Shown here: positions 53,839 to 62,226 of the stretch, one piece after another
Layout of the letters: the number at the start of each line of letters is the position of its first letter
Position numbering within the stretch: position 1 is the stretch's first letter
DNA from: LMUY01 sp964235495
Lineage (GTDB): Bacteria; Pseudomonadota; Alphaproteobacteria; Acetobacterales; Acetobacteraceae
Length of the DNA: 64,000 nt
Assembly: GCA_964235495.1 (NCBI GenBank)
Contig: CAXSAX010000001.1
Span: forward strand, 1 to 64,000
Direction: 5' to 3'
Notes under the pieces: generated by a model
What the model was told of the DNA's origin: nothing
The model's input: only the letters and a program-made list of their open reading frames with translations
The model's database searches: none
Position numbers and translations under genes: made by a program

Positions 53839-55041
53839 GTGCTGCTTGCGGCCTGTGCCGTATTGCAGGCATTCGTCTTTGCGTCGCTGGCGACGCACGG
53901 CGCCTTCGGACGTGTGGGTGGCGACAGCGACTTCACGTGCTTCTACGTTGTGGGCCGCAGCTTGTCCGGCCACTCGGCCGCCCAGCTTTACAATTGGCCG
54001 ACGCTGGTGCCCCTGGTCGGTCCCGTAACTGGCCATGGCGGGGCGCACTACCTGCCCTGGCTGTATCCGCCGAGCCTGTTGCTGCTGTTCCAGCCGCTTG
54101 CCGCCCTGCCGATGGCGGTGGCGCACCTGGTTTGGTCGCTGAGAACGCTGGCGCTGTTCGCCGGCGTGCTCGGAGCAATCGCCGGGCCGGTGGCTGCGCT
54201 GGCCGCGTTGGCGTGTCCGCTTACGCTGTCCGAGGCCATCATGGGCCAGACTGGCTTCCTCAACGCCAGCCTGCTGGGCGGCGCGCTGCTGCTGGCGGAC
54301 CGGCGGCCGGGCATCGCCGGGATGTTGGCCGGGCTGCTCGCCTGCAAGCCTCAGCTTGCCTTGCTGCTGCCGCTGATGCTGCTCGCGACCCGAAAGTGGC
54401 GGGCTTTGCTGGCGGCGGGACTGACGGTTCTCGCAACCATGGCGGCGTCAGCGTGGCTTTACGGTATCAATTCCTGGACCACTTTCGCCCTGTCGCTTTC
54501 CGCAAACAGTGATGCGCTGGCGAATGGCCAGTTGGTTCCCTGGTGGGCCTTGGAAAGCCTGTATGGCCTACTGCGCCGCCTTGGGTCCTCGCACAGCTTA
54601 GCCATTACCGCACAGGGAAGCCTCGCGCTCGCCGCGGCGGGAGCCGTTGTTCTCCTGTGCCTGCGGCCAGCGTCCCTCGAAATTCGCGCGGCGTGCGTGG
54701 CCATCGGGACTGCGCTTGCCTCGCCCTACCTGCTGCTGTGGGACCTGGCGCTGCTTGGAGTCGCCATGGCGTTCCTCGGGCGGCTTATGCGCCAGGGGCC
54801 GTGCCCCAGATGGCAGGTAGCGGCTTTCTTCGCGCTAGGCCTGGCCCCGATGGTGCCGCTCGCCTTCCACGTGCCGGTGGGCGTGCCATGCTGCGGAGTG
54901 CTGACTGCTTTTAATGCTGTCCAACCTGCGCCTGGAACGCCGCTTGCCGCTGCCCTGCCAGGGTGCGACACCGATCAGAAGGCTAATGCCGACCGAGGCT
55001 TAACGTGCCTCCCGTTCAGCGGCGCAAGCAGGAGCGCTTGA
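53839..55041 (+). CDS. Family 87 glycosyltransferase-like membrane protein (DUF2029)
   Basis: From a GTG at 53839 the 400-residue protein has about ten hydrophobic segments. GGDSDFTCFYVVGRSLSGHS carries the acidic pair after the first helix expected for a polyprenyl-phosphate-mannose-dependent GT-C enzyme, and HYLPWLYPPSLLLLFQPLAA, GQTGFLNASLLGGALLLADR and GLLACKPQLALLLPLMLL match the DUF2029/GT87 family. It probably transfers a sugar from a lipid carrier on the outer face of the membrane. The last ~45 residues are polar and unlike family ends, possibly altered by the decay that follows. Confidence 0.85.
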   Translation: MLLAACAVLQAFVFASLATHGAFGRVGGDSDFTCFYVVGRSLSGHSAAQLYNWPTLVPLVGPVTGHGGAHYLPWLYPPSLLLLFQPLAALPMAVAHLVWSLRTLALFAGVLGAIAGPVAALAALACPLTLSEAIMGQTGFLNASLLGGALLLADRRPGIAGMLAGLLACKPQLALLLPLMLLATRKWRALLAAGLTVLATMAASAWLYGINSWTTFALSLSANSDALANGQLVPWWALESLYGLLRRLGSSHSLAITAQGSLALAAAGAVVLLCLRPASLEIRAACVAIGTALASPYLLLWDLALLGVAMAFLGRLMRQGPCPRWQVAAFFALGLAPMVPLAFHVPVGVPCCGVLTAFNAVQPAPGTPLAAALPGCDTDQKANADRGLTCLPFSGASRSA

Positions 55042-55535
55042 GACCGAGTCCGCCCATCTTGTCCACCCTCTGCGCGCTGGCGGTCGGCGTCGACTCCGTG
55101 GCGTGGCTGCTGCCGCTGGATGGGATCATCTCCTCAACACCACCTTCGACGGCGACCCAGCGCAACGGCGCGAAGCATTTTAAGGCAGCGCTCAGCCAAG
55201 GCTGGGGAAGCGATGCGGCCCATGGAGCTTGGAGCCTCGGCAGCGCCACCGCCCTGCGCTCCGCTTAGTGCGCCTGCACCTCGCATTCGCGTCACGATGC
55301 AGCTGACAGGGTTGGGAGTCATGCAAGCGTCCCGCAACCGGTGCAGGTTTTCGCCGATGGCCGACTAGTCAACGAATACAGCCTGCCAGACCTCGAAAGC
55401 ATCACAGCTTAGACCATCACCCTGGCAGGACCGAGAGCATCACAGTTCCACATCGGTCATCCGACACAGCCTGTAGAACGCAGCGCCGCGCGCGACCCAC
55501 GCCACCTTCGATCCGACACCCTGATCTCCAGACGC
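55042..55535 (+). pseudogene. C-terminal remnant of an envelope glycan-related protein
   Basis: Readable pieces in changing frames are ALSQGWGSDAAHGAWSLGSA (about 55185-55250), PAPRIRVTMQLTGLGVMQAS, and PVQVFADGRLVNEYSLPDLE followed by SITA, a TAG at 55410-55412, and TITLAGPRASQFHIGHPTQP. The order GW(G/S)..E..G.WS, then a V-F-A-D-G-R strand, then FHI.HPT.P matches a beta-sandwich domain found at the C-terminus of large membrane glycan transferases (DUF7024-like). Two frame changes and one in-frame stop make it dead. The family name is tentative. Confidence 0.5.
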
Positions 55536-55537
55536 TT

Positions 55538-56680
55538 TCAGGCCTGGATGCCCTCAGCCGCCAAGATGCGCGGGATGGCGGCCTTGACCTGGAAGTAGCC
55601 ACGGGTGCCGCGGGGCCAGGCGGCGCTGTCCCACTCCCGGCGGATGCGGGTGTAGGGCGGCAGCACGTCCGCGGTGGGGCCGACCGGCGCCCAGGCCGCC
55701 ACCACGGGCAGGCCGCCGGCCCAGCCGTCCGACACCGGCGCGGCGGCGCAGCCGAAATGCGCCGAGGCTCGGATGAGCGCGTCCGCCATCGCTTCGGCAT
55801 CGGCTCGGCGCACCCGCTCCACTGCGTCGGGCGCATGCGCCACGAGGCCGCCAATGCGCGTCACCCGCGTTGCGCCAAGCGGCAGGCTTTCCGGGCAAAG
55901 GTCGTCTAGGTGCAGCAACAATGCCACCTCGCCCGCCGGGAGCGCATCGGGGCGCGGCAGGGGCGTAGGAGCAGAGCCGTCCGCCTCCTCCAGCGCCACG
56001 GGATTTTCGTCCAGGCCGGTGGGGTGGTAGCGGCCGCCGGTGTAGCGGTCGATATTGTCGGCACGGGCGGCGTAGGGCTTACCGCGGGTGTGCAGCCCGG
56101 CAACCCAGCGCCAGGACAGGGTGTTGCTCGCCGGGTCGCCGTCGATCAGGTGGCGCAGGAAGAAATCAGCGCCGAGCGCCCAGGGCAGGTGCAGAGTGAA
56201 AATCCAGATAGAGGCGAACCACATGCGGACGTGGTTGTGCAGCCAGTTAGTCTCGACCAGTTCCCGCGCCCAGTCGTCGAAGCACTCGATGCCGGTGCGG
56301 CCGGCCGTCGCGTCCTCAAGCGCCCGGTGCAGGCCGGAGGCGGTGGCCAACTGGTTCCGGCCCTGCTCCACCAAGTGGCGGTAGTCGGTCCAGATGCCGG
56401 GGCGGGTCTCCAGGTGGCCCTTGAAGTAGCTGCGCCAGAACACTTCTTGAACAAACTTTTCAGCAGCGCCGGGTTCGTGGGCGGCGAGGGCAGCCTCGAC
56501 CACCTCGCGTTCCGTAATCAGGCGGCGGCGCAGGTAGGGGGACAGGGCGGAGGTGGCGGTCGGCCCGTCTGGCCCGTGATCGGTGTTACGCCCACCAGCG
56601 TAGGCGCGGCCCATGCGGGGGATGACGGCGGCGAGGTGGTCCAGGCCGGCAGCGCGGGTCAGCGGGAAGGTACGGTCCAT
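55538..56680 (-). CDS. Photolyase/cryptochrome-like FAD-binding protein lacking the N-terminal antenna domain
   Basis: The 380-residue protein begins directly with the FAD-binding alpha-helical domain: YLRRRLITEREVVEAALAAH, EVFWRSYFKGHLETRPGIW, LVETNWLHNHVRMWFASIWI, ALGADFFLRHLIDGDPASNT and LSWRWVAGLHTRGKPYAARA. The usual N-terminal alpha/beta antenna domain is absent. Instead, residues ~250-380 form an extra domain after the FAD domain (EVALLLHLDDLCPESLPLGA, MADALIRASAHFGC, LPVVAAWAPVGPTADVLPPY). The ATG at 56680 is set by the homology start. Repair of UV lesions or a light/redox role are both possible. Confidence 0.88.
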   Translation of the reverse strand: MDRTFPLTRAAGLDHLAAVIPRMGRAYAGGRNTDHGPDGPTATSALSPYLRRRLITEREVVEAALAAHEPGAAEKFVQEVFWRSYFKGHLETRPGIWTDYRHLVEQGRNQLATASGLHRALEDATAGRTGIECFDDWARELVETNWLHNHVRMWFASIWIFTLHLPWALGADFFLRHLIDGDPASNTLSWRWVAGLHTRGKPYAARADNIDRYTGGRYHPTGLDENPVALEEADGSAPTPLPRPDALPAGEVALLLHLDDLCPESLPLGATRVTRIGGLVAHAPDAVERVRRADAEAMADALIRASAHFGCAAAPVSDGWAGGLPVVAAWAPVGPTADVLPPYTRIRREWDSAAWPRGTRGYFQVKAAIPRILAAEGIQA

Positions 56681-56712
56681 GGCGAGAAATGTGGGGATGC
56701 CCGGCCCAGGCG

Positions 56713-57693
56713 TTAGAGCTGCTTGTAGTAGAGCGAGGCCGCGCTGCGCTGTCCGCCCGGCCCTTGCCCCCAATTGGGCACCGTTCCCGCCAGGGTCCAG
56801 CCCAACTGTTGGTAGAGCATGCTGCCGGCGTCGCCGGTGCGGGTGATCAGGGTCAGCAACTCGCGGCCAACCTCGGAGGCTGCCGTCTCTGCCGCCTGCA
56901 TCAGCGCCAAGCCAACCCCGCGGCGCCGGGTGGCCGGCGAGACGAGGAGCATGCCGATCTCGGCCGTGTGCGCCGAAACCTCCGGCATGGCCAGCTTCAA
57001 GTGCACCGTGCCCACCAGAGCCCCCTCCAGCCAGGCCGCGAACAGCCGCATTTCCCCCTGCCCCACCTGCCGGGTAATACCGTGCCAATAAGCGGCGAGC
57101 TTCTTACGCCCTGCTGGCGGCATTATGGAGAGGGAGGCGCCGGTATCCAGGCAGTCCCGCAGGATGGAAGCGAGTAGGCGTTCAGCGCTCTCGGCCGCCG
57201 CCACGTCCAGCTCTTCCACCACCAGGCCGGCGAGCGGCTTGGCAAACATGGCCTCGATCGAGTGGGACAGGTCATTCAGCGCGCGCAGGCCGCCGCGGCG
57301 GACATAGCCCTGCTTGGCATAGAAGGCGTGTGCGCGGGTGAACAGCATGTCGGACCACAGCATCATTCGTGCCGCCCCGGCTACCTGCGCGTGCTGCTCG
57401 GCACCTCGCAGAAGCATCTCGGCCAACCCGGCGCCGCGCTGGCTAGCGGCGACGTAAAGCTTGGACAGCCGCCACTCCTCCGCTTCCGGATGCGCCGCCG
57501 CCATGCCGACCACCGTGCCGCCCGCCTCCGCCACCCACAGCGCGCCGCCCCGGCCGTGCAGATAGCTGGCGAAGGCGTACAACTCCGGCAGCTCCGCATC
57601 CACGTCGAAGATGATGCTGGGATACTCCGCCCAGCACGCGCCGATGAGCGCGATCAGTCCCGCACCATCATCATCGCGGCCCAGGCGAATCAT
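56713..57693 (-). CDS. Double-domain GNAT acetyltransferase
   Basis: Two GNAT folds are joined. The first (residues ~1-140) has LWVAEAGGTVVGMAAAHPEA, LSKLYVAASQRGAGLAEMLL and AHAFYAKQGYVRRGGLRAL. The second (~165-326) has GALVGTVHLKLAMPE, EIGMLLVSPATRRRGVGLAL and SMLYQQLGWTLAGTVPNWG. The Q-R-G-A-G and R-R-R-G-V-G loops bind the acetyl-CoA pyrophosphate. Substrates are unknown. The gene is upstream of the photolyase-like gene by 32 bases, and its start overlaps the end of the aminotransferase gene (57690-57693), so the three may be cotranscribed. Confidence 0.87.
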   Translation of the reverse strand: MIRLGRDDDGAGLIALIGACWAEYPSIIFDVDAELPELYAFASYLHGRGGALWVAEAGGTVVGMAAAHPEAEEWRLSKLYVAASQRGAGLAEMLLRGAEQHAQVAGAARMMLWSDMLFTRAHAFYAKQGYVRRGGLRALNDLSHSIEAMFAKPLAGLVVEELDVAAAESAERLLASILRDCLDTGASLSIMPPAGRKKLAAYWHGITRQVGQGEMRLFAAWLEGALVGTVHLKLAMPEVSAHTAEIGMLLVSPATRRRGVGLALMQAAETAASEVGRELLTLITRTGDAGSMLYQQLGWTLAGTVPNWGQGPGGQRSAASLYYKQL

Positions 57694-58892
57694 GCGAGGG
57701 AAGCGCAGAACGCCTGGATGCGGGCGCAGGCCTCAGCGAGCGTCGCCTCGTCTGTGGCGTAGCTGATCCGCACGTAGGGGCTCATGCCAAATGCTGCACC
57801 ATGCACGGTGGCGACATGCCGCTCTTCCAGCAGGGCCAGGGCGAACTGCTCGTCCGTATCCAGGCGGACGCCGCCGGGCGTGGTGCGGCCCAGGCACCCG
57901 GCAATGCTGGGATACACATAGAACGCACCTTCCGGCCGGTGGCAGGCCATACCGCGCGCCTCGTTCAGCATACCCACAACCAGGTCCCGGCGGCACCGGT
58001 AGGCGGCGGCCTGGGCCGCGACGCTGTCCTGCGGCCCGTCCAGGGCCGCCGCCGCTGCCGCTTGGGTGATGCCGGACACTCCTGCAGTCGCATGGCCCTG
58101 CATGGCCGACATCGCGCGAATCAGTGGGCGCGGGCCGGCGGCGAAGCCCACCCGCCAGCCGGTCATGGCGTAGGTCTTCGACACGCCCGAGACGGTCAGC
58201 GTGCGATCCCGCAGCGCCGGCTGCACCGCGGCCAGGGTGGCGTGCCGGAAGCCGTCATAGACCAGGTGCTCGTACATGTCGTCCGACATGACCCAGACGT
58301 GCGGGTGACGCTGCATGACCTCTCCCAGGGCGGCAAGCGCCTCCGCTGGGCAAGCCGCGCCGGTCGGGTTGTTGGGGAAGTTCAGCAGCAGCCACTTGGT
58401 GCGCGGGGTGATGGCGGCGTCTAGGTCCTCCGGGCGCAGGCGGAAGCCGTTGTTCTGCGGGCAGCTCACCGGCACGGGCACGCCGCCCGCCAGCGCCACC
58501 ATCAGCGGGTAGGCACCCCAGTAGGGTGCTGGGATCACCACCTCGTCGCCCTCGTCGAGCGTGGCCATGAGGGCGTTGAAGATCACCTGCTTGCCGCCGT
58601 TGCCGGCTGTGATCTCGTCGGGCGCGAACGCCAGGCCAGAATCGCGGGTAAACTTGCGCTGGATGGCCTGCTTGAGCGCGGGCGTGCCGTCCTGCGGGGT
58701 GTACTTGGTCTCGCCGCGCAAGGCGGCCTGGTGGGCGGCCTCGATGGCGTGCGGCGGGCTGGCAAAATCCGGCTCGCCGATGGTGAGCGAGATGACAGGA
58801 ATGCCGGCGGCGCGCATGGCGCGGGCGCGCGCGGTCATCGCCATAGTGGCGGCGACGGGGACGCGGGCGAGGCGGGAGGCTAGGCTAGGCAA
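57690..58892 (-). CDS. Class I aspartate aminotransferase (second copy)
   Basis: The protein is a fold-type I PLP enzyme: SLTIGEPDFASPPHAIEAAH, LLLNFPNNPTGAACPAEALA, the PLP lysine in TVSGVSKTYAMTGWRVGFAA, and RISYATDEATLAEACARIQA. Starting at a TTG at 58892 gives LPSLASRLARVP, the same length (400 residues) and register as the adjacent paralogue, which starts with ATG; longer starts add unrelated residues. The TTG start implies lower translation. It is about half identical by eye to its neighbour, so it is an old tandem duplicate. Overlap with the GNAT gene suggests coupling. Confidence 0.9.
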   Translation of the reverse strand: MPSLASRLARVPVAATMAMTARARAMRAAGIPVISLTIGEPDFASPPHAIEAAHQAALRGETKYTPQDGTPALKQAIQRKFTRDSGLAFAPDEITAGNGGKQVIFNALMATLDEGDEVVIPAPYWGAYPLMVALAGGVPVPVSCPQNNGFRLRPEDLDAAITPRTKWLLLNFPNNPTGAACPAEALAALGEVMQRHPHVWVMSDDMYEHLVYDGFRHATLAAVQPALRDRTLTVSGVSKTYAMTGWRVGFAAGPRPLIRAMSAMQGHATAGVSGITQAAAAAALDGPQDSVAAQAAAYRCRRDLVVGMLNEARGMACHRPEGAFYVYPSIAGCLGRTTPGGVRLDTDEQFALALLEERHVATVHGAAFGMSPYVRISYATDEATLAEACARIQAFCASLA

Positions 58893-58912
58893 GGGCGCTG
58901 CCCTTGATCCGC

Positions 58913-58931
58913 AAAAGGGCGGGGCCCTTTT
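58913..58931 (-). terminator. Hairpin between tandem aminotransferase genes
   Basis: AAAAGGGC, a GGG loop and GCCCTTTT form a perfect eight-base stem. On the minus strand it follows the first aminotransferase gene and lies just before the TTG start of the second, with the T-run closing the stem. Confidence 0.55.
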
Positions 58932-58950
58932 GAAACCCTGTAATTGGGGT

Positions 58951-58970
58951 CTGGGGCCTCGCGGCCCCAG
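58951..58970 (-). terminator. Second hairpin between tandem aminotransferase genes
   Basis: CTGGGGCC, a TCGC loop and GGCCCCAG form a perfect eight-base stem 27 bases past the stop of the upstream aminotransferase gene. With the hairpin at 58913-58931 it forms a double terminator or attenuator. Confidence 0.5.
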
Positions 58971-58997
58971 CGGGGTCAAGGCGCAGCGCCCCTTGCC

Positions 58998-60200
58998 TTA
59001 CGCCAGGCTGGCGCAAAACCGCTGGATGCGAGTACAGGCCTCGCGCAGCGCCGCCGTGCTGGTGGCGTAGCTGACGCGGAAGTGGCCTGGGTACATGAAT
59101 GCCGCCCCGTGCACCGCCGCCACTCCCTCCTCGTCCAGCAGCGCGGTGACGAACGCCTCGTCGTCGCCGATCCAGGCGCCTTTCGGCGAAGTCCTGCCGA
59201 TGCAGCCGTGCACGGACGGGAACACGTAGAACGCGCCCTCCGGCCGGTGACAGGTAACGCCAGGCGCCTGGTTCAGCATGTCCACCACCAGATTCCGCCG
59301 CTGCTCGTACGCCTCGACCATACGCGGGATGGCGTCCTGCGGGCCGTTCAGTGCCTCGACAGCGGCGGCCTGGCTGATGGAAGAGGTGTTGGAAGTGGAT
59401 TGCGATTGCAGCTTGTCCATTGCCTTGATGAGCGGCAACGGCCCGCCGGCGTAGCCGATGCGCCAGCCCGTCATGGCGTAGGCCTTGGAGCAGCCGTTCA
59501 TCGTCACCGTGCGGTCGCGCAGCCGTGGCTCCACCTCGACGACGGTGGCGAACTTGAAGCCCCCGTAGGTGAGCTTCTCATAGATGTCGTCGGTGAACAC
59601 CCACACGTCCGGGTGGCGCAGTAGCACGTCGCACAGGGCGCGCAGCTCGGCATGCGAGTAGGCCGCCCCCGTCGGGTTGCACGGGCTGTTCAGCATGAAC
59701 CATTTGGTGCGCGGCGTGATCGCCGCCTCCAAGTCTTCCGGCAGCAGCTTGAAGCCGTTGTTTTGCCCACACGGCACGATCACCGGGGTACCGTCCGCTA
59801 GCGCCACGATGTCTGGGTAGCTAACCCAGCAGGGGCTGGGGATGATCACCTCGTCGCCGGCGTTCAGCGTGGCGACCATGGCGTTGTAGATGATCTGCTT
59901 GCCCCCGGTGGAGACGATGATCTCCTCCGGCTGGTAGTCCAGGCCGGAGTCGCGGCGGAACTTCTCGGCCGCCGCCCGGCGCAGGGCGGGCGTGCCGGAT
60001 ACATCGGTATACTTGGTGTCACCCGCCTCGATGGCGCGGATGGCGGCCTGCTTGATGTGATCCGGCGTGTCGAAATCGGGTTCGCCGGCGGACAGGCTGA
60101 TGATGTCCCGCCCGGCCGCCTTGAGCGCGCGGGCCTTGCTGGAGATGGCGATGGTCTGGCTTGGGCTGACACGGCCGAGCCGTTCGGCGATGAGCTGCAT
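58998..60200 (-). CDS. aatA: Class I aspartate aminotransferase (first copy)
   Basis: The 400-residue protein has SLSAGEPDFDTPDHIKQAAI, GDTKYTDVSGTPALRRAAAE, MLNSPCNPTGAAYSHAELRA, the PLP lysine in MNGCSKAYAMTGWRIGYAGG and FRVSYATSTAALREACTRIQ. It belongs to the Rhizobium/Thermus-type aspartate aminotransferases, some of which also make prephenate to arogenate. ATG with MQLIAERLGRVSPSQTIAIS is the normal family start. Two hairpins separate it from the paralogue downstream. Confidence 0.93.
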   Translation of the reverse strand: MQLIAERLGRVSPSQTIAISSKARALKAAGRDIISLSAGEPDFDTPDHIKQAAIRAIEAGDTKYTDVSGTPALRRAAAEKFRRDSGLDYQPEEIIVSTGGKQIIYNAMVATLNAGDEVIIPSPCWVSYPDIVALADGTPVIVPCGQNNGFKLLPEDLEAAITPRTKWFMLNSPCNPTGAAYSHAELRALCDVLLRHPDVWVFTDDIYEKLTYGGFKFATVVEVEPRLRDRTVTMNGCSKAYAMTGWRIGYAGGPLPLIKAMDKLQSQSTSNTSSISQAAAVEALNGPQDAIPRMVEAYEQRRNLVVDMLNQAPGVTCHRPEGAFYVFPSVHGCIGRTSPKGAWIGDDEAFVTALLDEEGVAAVHGAAFMYPGHFRVSYATSTAALREACTRIQRFCASLA

Positions 60201-60233
60201 GGAAGACTTTCGCGCATGTCGGATGCCCCAACA

Positions 60234-61046
60234 CTAAACTCGGGTGCGCCCGGCGGCAATCGCGCGCTGCTGCACCAGCCATGCGCCGAGCAGGGCGGCG
60301 GACACCAGCAGCAGGATTACGGTGGCCAGCGCGTTCAGCTCCGGCGTGGCGCCGAGCTTGAGCGAGGAGAACACCACCATGGGCAGGGTGGAGGCGCCGG
60401 GCCCGGACACGAAGCTCGCCACCACCAGGTCGTCCAGGCTGAGGGTGAACGCCAGCAGCCAGCCGGACAGTAGCGCTGGCGCTAGCAGCGGCAGCGTGAT
60501 GCGGAAGAAGGCACCGGCGGGCGAGCAGCCGAGGTCCATCGCCGCCTCCTCGAGGTCCGTGCCCGCGCCCTCCAGCCGGGCGCGCACCACCACAGCGACG
60601 TAGGATAGCGAGAACGAGACGTGCGCCACCGCGATGGTGACGGCGCCGCGCTGGCTGGGGAAGCCGAAGACCTGCTCGCTGGAGACGAATAGCAGCAGCA
60701 GCGAGAGGCCGATCAGCACGTCCGGCAGCACCAACCGCGTCGCCAGCAGCATGTCCAGCACGTGGCGCCCGCGCAGGCGCCGAAAGCGCGTCAGCACCAC
60801 GGCCGCCGCCGTGCCGAGGACGGTGGCGCCGGTGGCGGAGAGCGCCGCCACCTCCAAGGAGAGCAGCCCGGCCGCGATCAGCCGGCTGTCATGCCAAAGG
60901 ACGCCATACCAGCGCCAGGAAAAGCCGGACAGCACGGTGGTCATGCGGGAGTCGTTGAAGCTGGTCAGGACGAGGAGGATGACGGGGACGAATAGGAACG
61001 CGTAGCCGAACAGCAGGGCAGCGAGCAGGGTGCGGGAAAGCTTCAT
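60234..61046 (-). CDS. potI: Polyamine ABC transporter permease PotI
   Basis: Starting at the ATG at 61046 (MKLSRTLLAALLFGYAFLFV), the protein has six membrane segments and the permease EAA loop EEAAMDLGCSPAGAFFRITL. VPVILLVLTSFNDSR and SLDDLVVASFVSGPGASTLP match PotI/PotC permeases for spermidine or putrescine. It is the second permease of the potF-potG-potH-potI set but is separated from potH by about 325 bases, unusual for this operon. A longer frame to 61187 exists but adds non-homologous residues. Confidence 0.92.
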   Translation of the reverse strand: MKLSRTLLAALLFGYAFLFVPVILLVLTSFNDSRMTTVLSGFSWRWYGVLWHDSRLIAAGLLSLEVAALSATGATVLGTAAAVVLTRFRRLRGRHVLDMLLATRLVLPDVLIGLSLLLLFVSSEQVFGFPSQRGAVTIAVAHVSFSLSYVAVVVRARLEGAGTDLEEAAMDLGCSPAGAFFRITLPLLAPALLSGWLLAFTLSLDDLVVASFVSGPGASTLPMVVFSSLKLGATPELNALATVILLLVSAALLGAWLVQQRAIAAGRTRV

Positions 61047-61371
61047 GGATGCGGCTAGCCGTGGGAGGCTGGCGTGCGGGCTTTCAGCACGCCAAGCACG
61101 TCCATACTTGCCCAGGTGAACACCAAGCGACCCTGCTGGCCAGGCACTCCCGAGCTCAGACAGCGCCCCTGCGATGTTGTGCAGCACCCGCCATCACGCA
61201 CGAAAGAACAGGCGACGATCGTATCAATTGCCCTTCTAGCTTGATCTCCATCTTCCCTGCACTGACTTCAAAGCTTTCTGGCCGTTCGATCGGGATGGTC
61301 GCGCCCGAACGAACGATCTGTATAATTCTCTCTCCGACCATCATCGCAAACTAGGACGACCGGCCTGCGTC
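61047..61371. other. Spacer between potH and potI with one small open frame
   Basis: This gap looks less GC-rich than its neighbours. On the minus strand a 62-codon frame (61344-61156) begins MMVGERIIQIVRSGATIPIE with GGAGAG inside rather than before the start. It continues RPESFEVSAGKMEIKLEGQL. I do not recognise it; it could be a small gene or a remnant of an inserted element. No other gene is seen. Confidence 0.35.
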
Positions 61372-62226
61372 TCACAACCGCTTCTGGCCCACTCGCAGCA
61401 ACGCCAGCGGCAGCAGCAGGCCCACCAGCAGCGCGTTCGCCAACGCCGCGGCCATCGGCCAGTCGTGGTTCTCGAAGAACTCGTTCCACAGCGCGCGGCC
61501 TACTGTCTGCGCCGCCGGGCCGCCCAGCAGTTCGGGAATCACGTACTCGCCCACTGCCGGCATGAACACCAGCGCTAGTCCCGCCAGGATGCCCGGCAGC
61601 GCCAAGGGCAGCGTCACGGAGAGGAACACCCGGGCGGGCGGCGCGCCGAGGTCGGCGGCGGCCTCCTCCAGCGCTGGGTCCAGCTTGGACAGGCGAGCGT
61701 ATAGCGGCAGCACCATGAACGGCAGGTAGCAGTACACAATGCCCACGTACATCGCGAAGCGGGTGTAGAGCATGTGCAGCGGCGCCACGCCGAGAGCGCC
61801 GAGGGCCGTGTTGATCCAACCGTCATCGCCCAGCAGGCCGATCCAGGCCACGATGCGCAGCAGGAACCCGGTCCAGAACGGCAGCATCACCAGCAGCAGC
61901 AGCAGAGAGCGCCACCGCTCCGGCGCCCGGGCGATGGCCAGCGCCATGGGAAAGCCGATCAGCAGGCACAGCACCGAGGACACGCTGGCCACCAGCAGGC
62001 TCTGCAGCGCGGCGTGCAGGTAATAGCCGTCCCCCACCAGCGTCGCGTAGTTGTCTCCCAGCAGGTGCAGCGCCGGCCAGCCATGGGCCCAGGTCAGCAG
62101 CGGGTCATACGGCGGCACGCTGGCGACGGCCTGCGAGAACGACAGCGCCAGCACGATGGCGGCGGGCGCTGCGATGAACAGCAGCAGCCAAGCCCACACT
62201 GGCGCCAGCACGAACCAGCGGCTCAT
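61372..62226 (-). CDS. potH: Polyamine ABC transporter permease PotH
   Basis: The 284-residue protein starts MSRWFVLAPVWAWLLLFIAA and has six membrane segments with the EAA loop EEAAADLGAPPARVFLSVTL. MLPFWTGFLLRIVAWIGLLG and VGEYVIPELLGGPAAQTVGR are characteristic of PotH/PotB. Its ATG (62226-62224) overlaps the last codon and stop of potG, so the genes are coupled. It forms the membrane channel with PotI. Confidence 0.94.
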   Translation of the reverse strand: MSRWFVLAPVWAWLLLFIAAPAAIVLALSFSQAVASVPPYDPLLTWAHGWPALHLLGDNYATLVGDGYYLHAALQSLLVASVSSVLCLLIGFPMALAIARAPERWRSLLLLLVMLPFWTGFLLRIVAWIGLLGDDGWINTALGALGVAPLHMLYTRFAMYVGIVYCYLPFMVLPLYARLSKLDPALEEAAADLGAPPARVFLSVTLPLALPGILAGLALVFMPAVGEYVIPELLGGPAAQTVGRALWNEFFENHDWPMAAALANALLVGLLLPLALLRVGQKRL

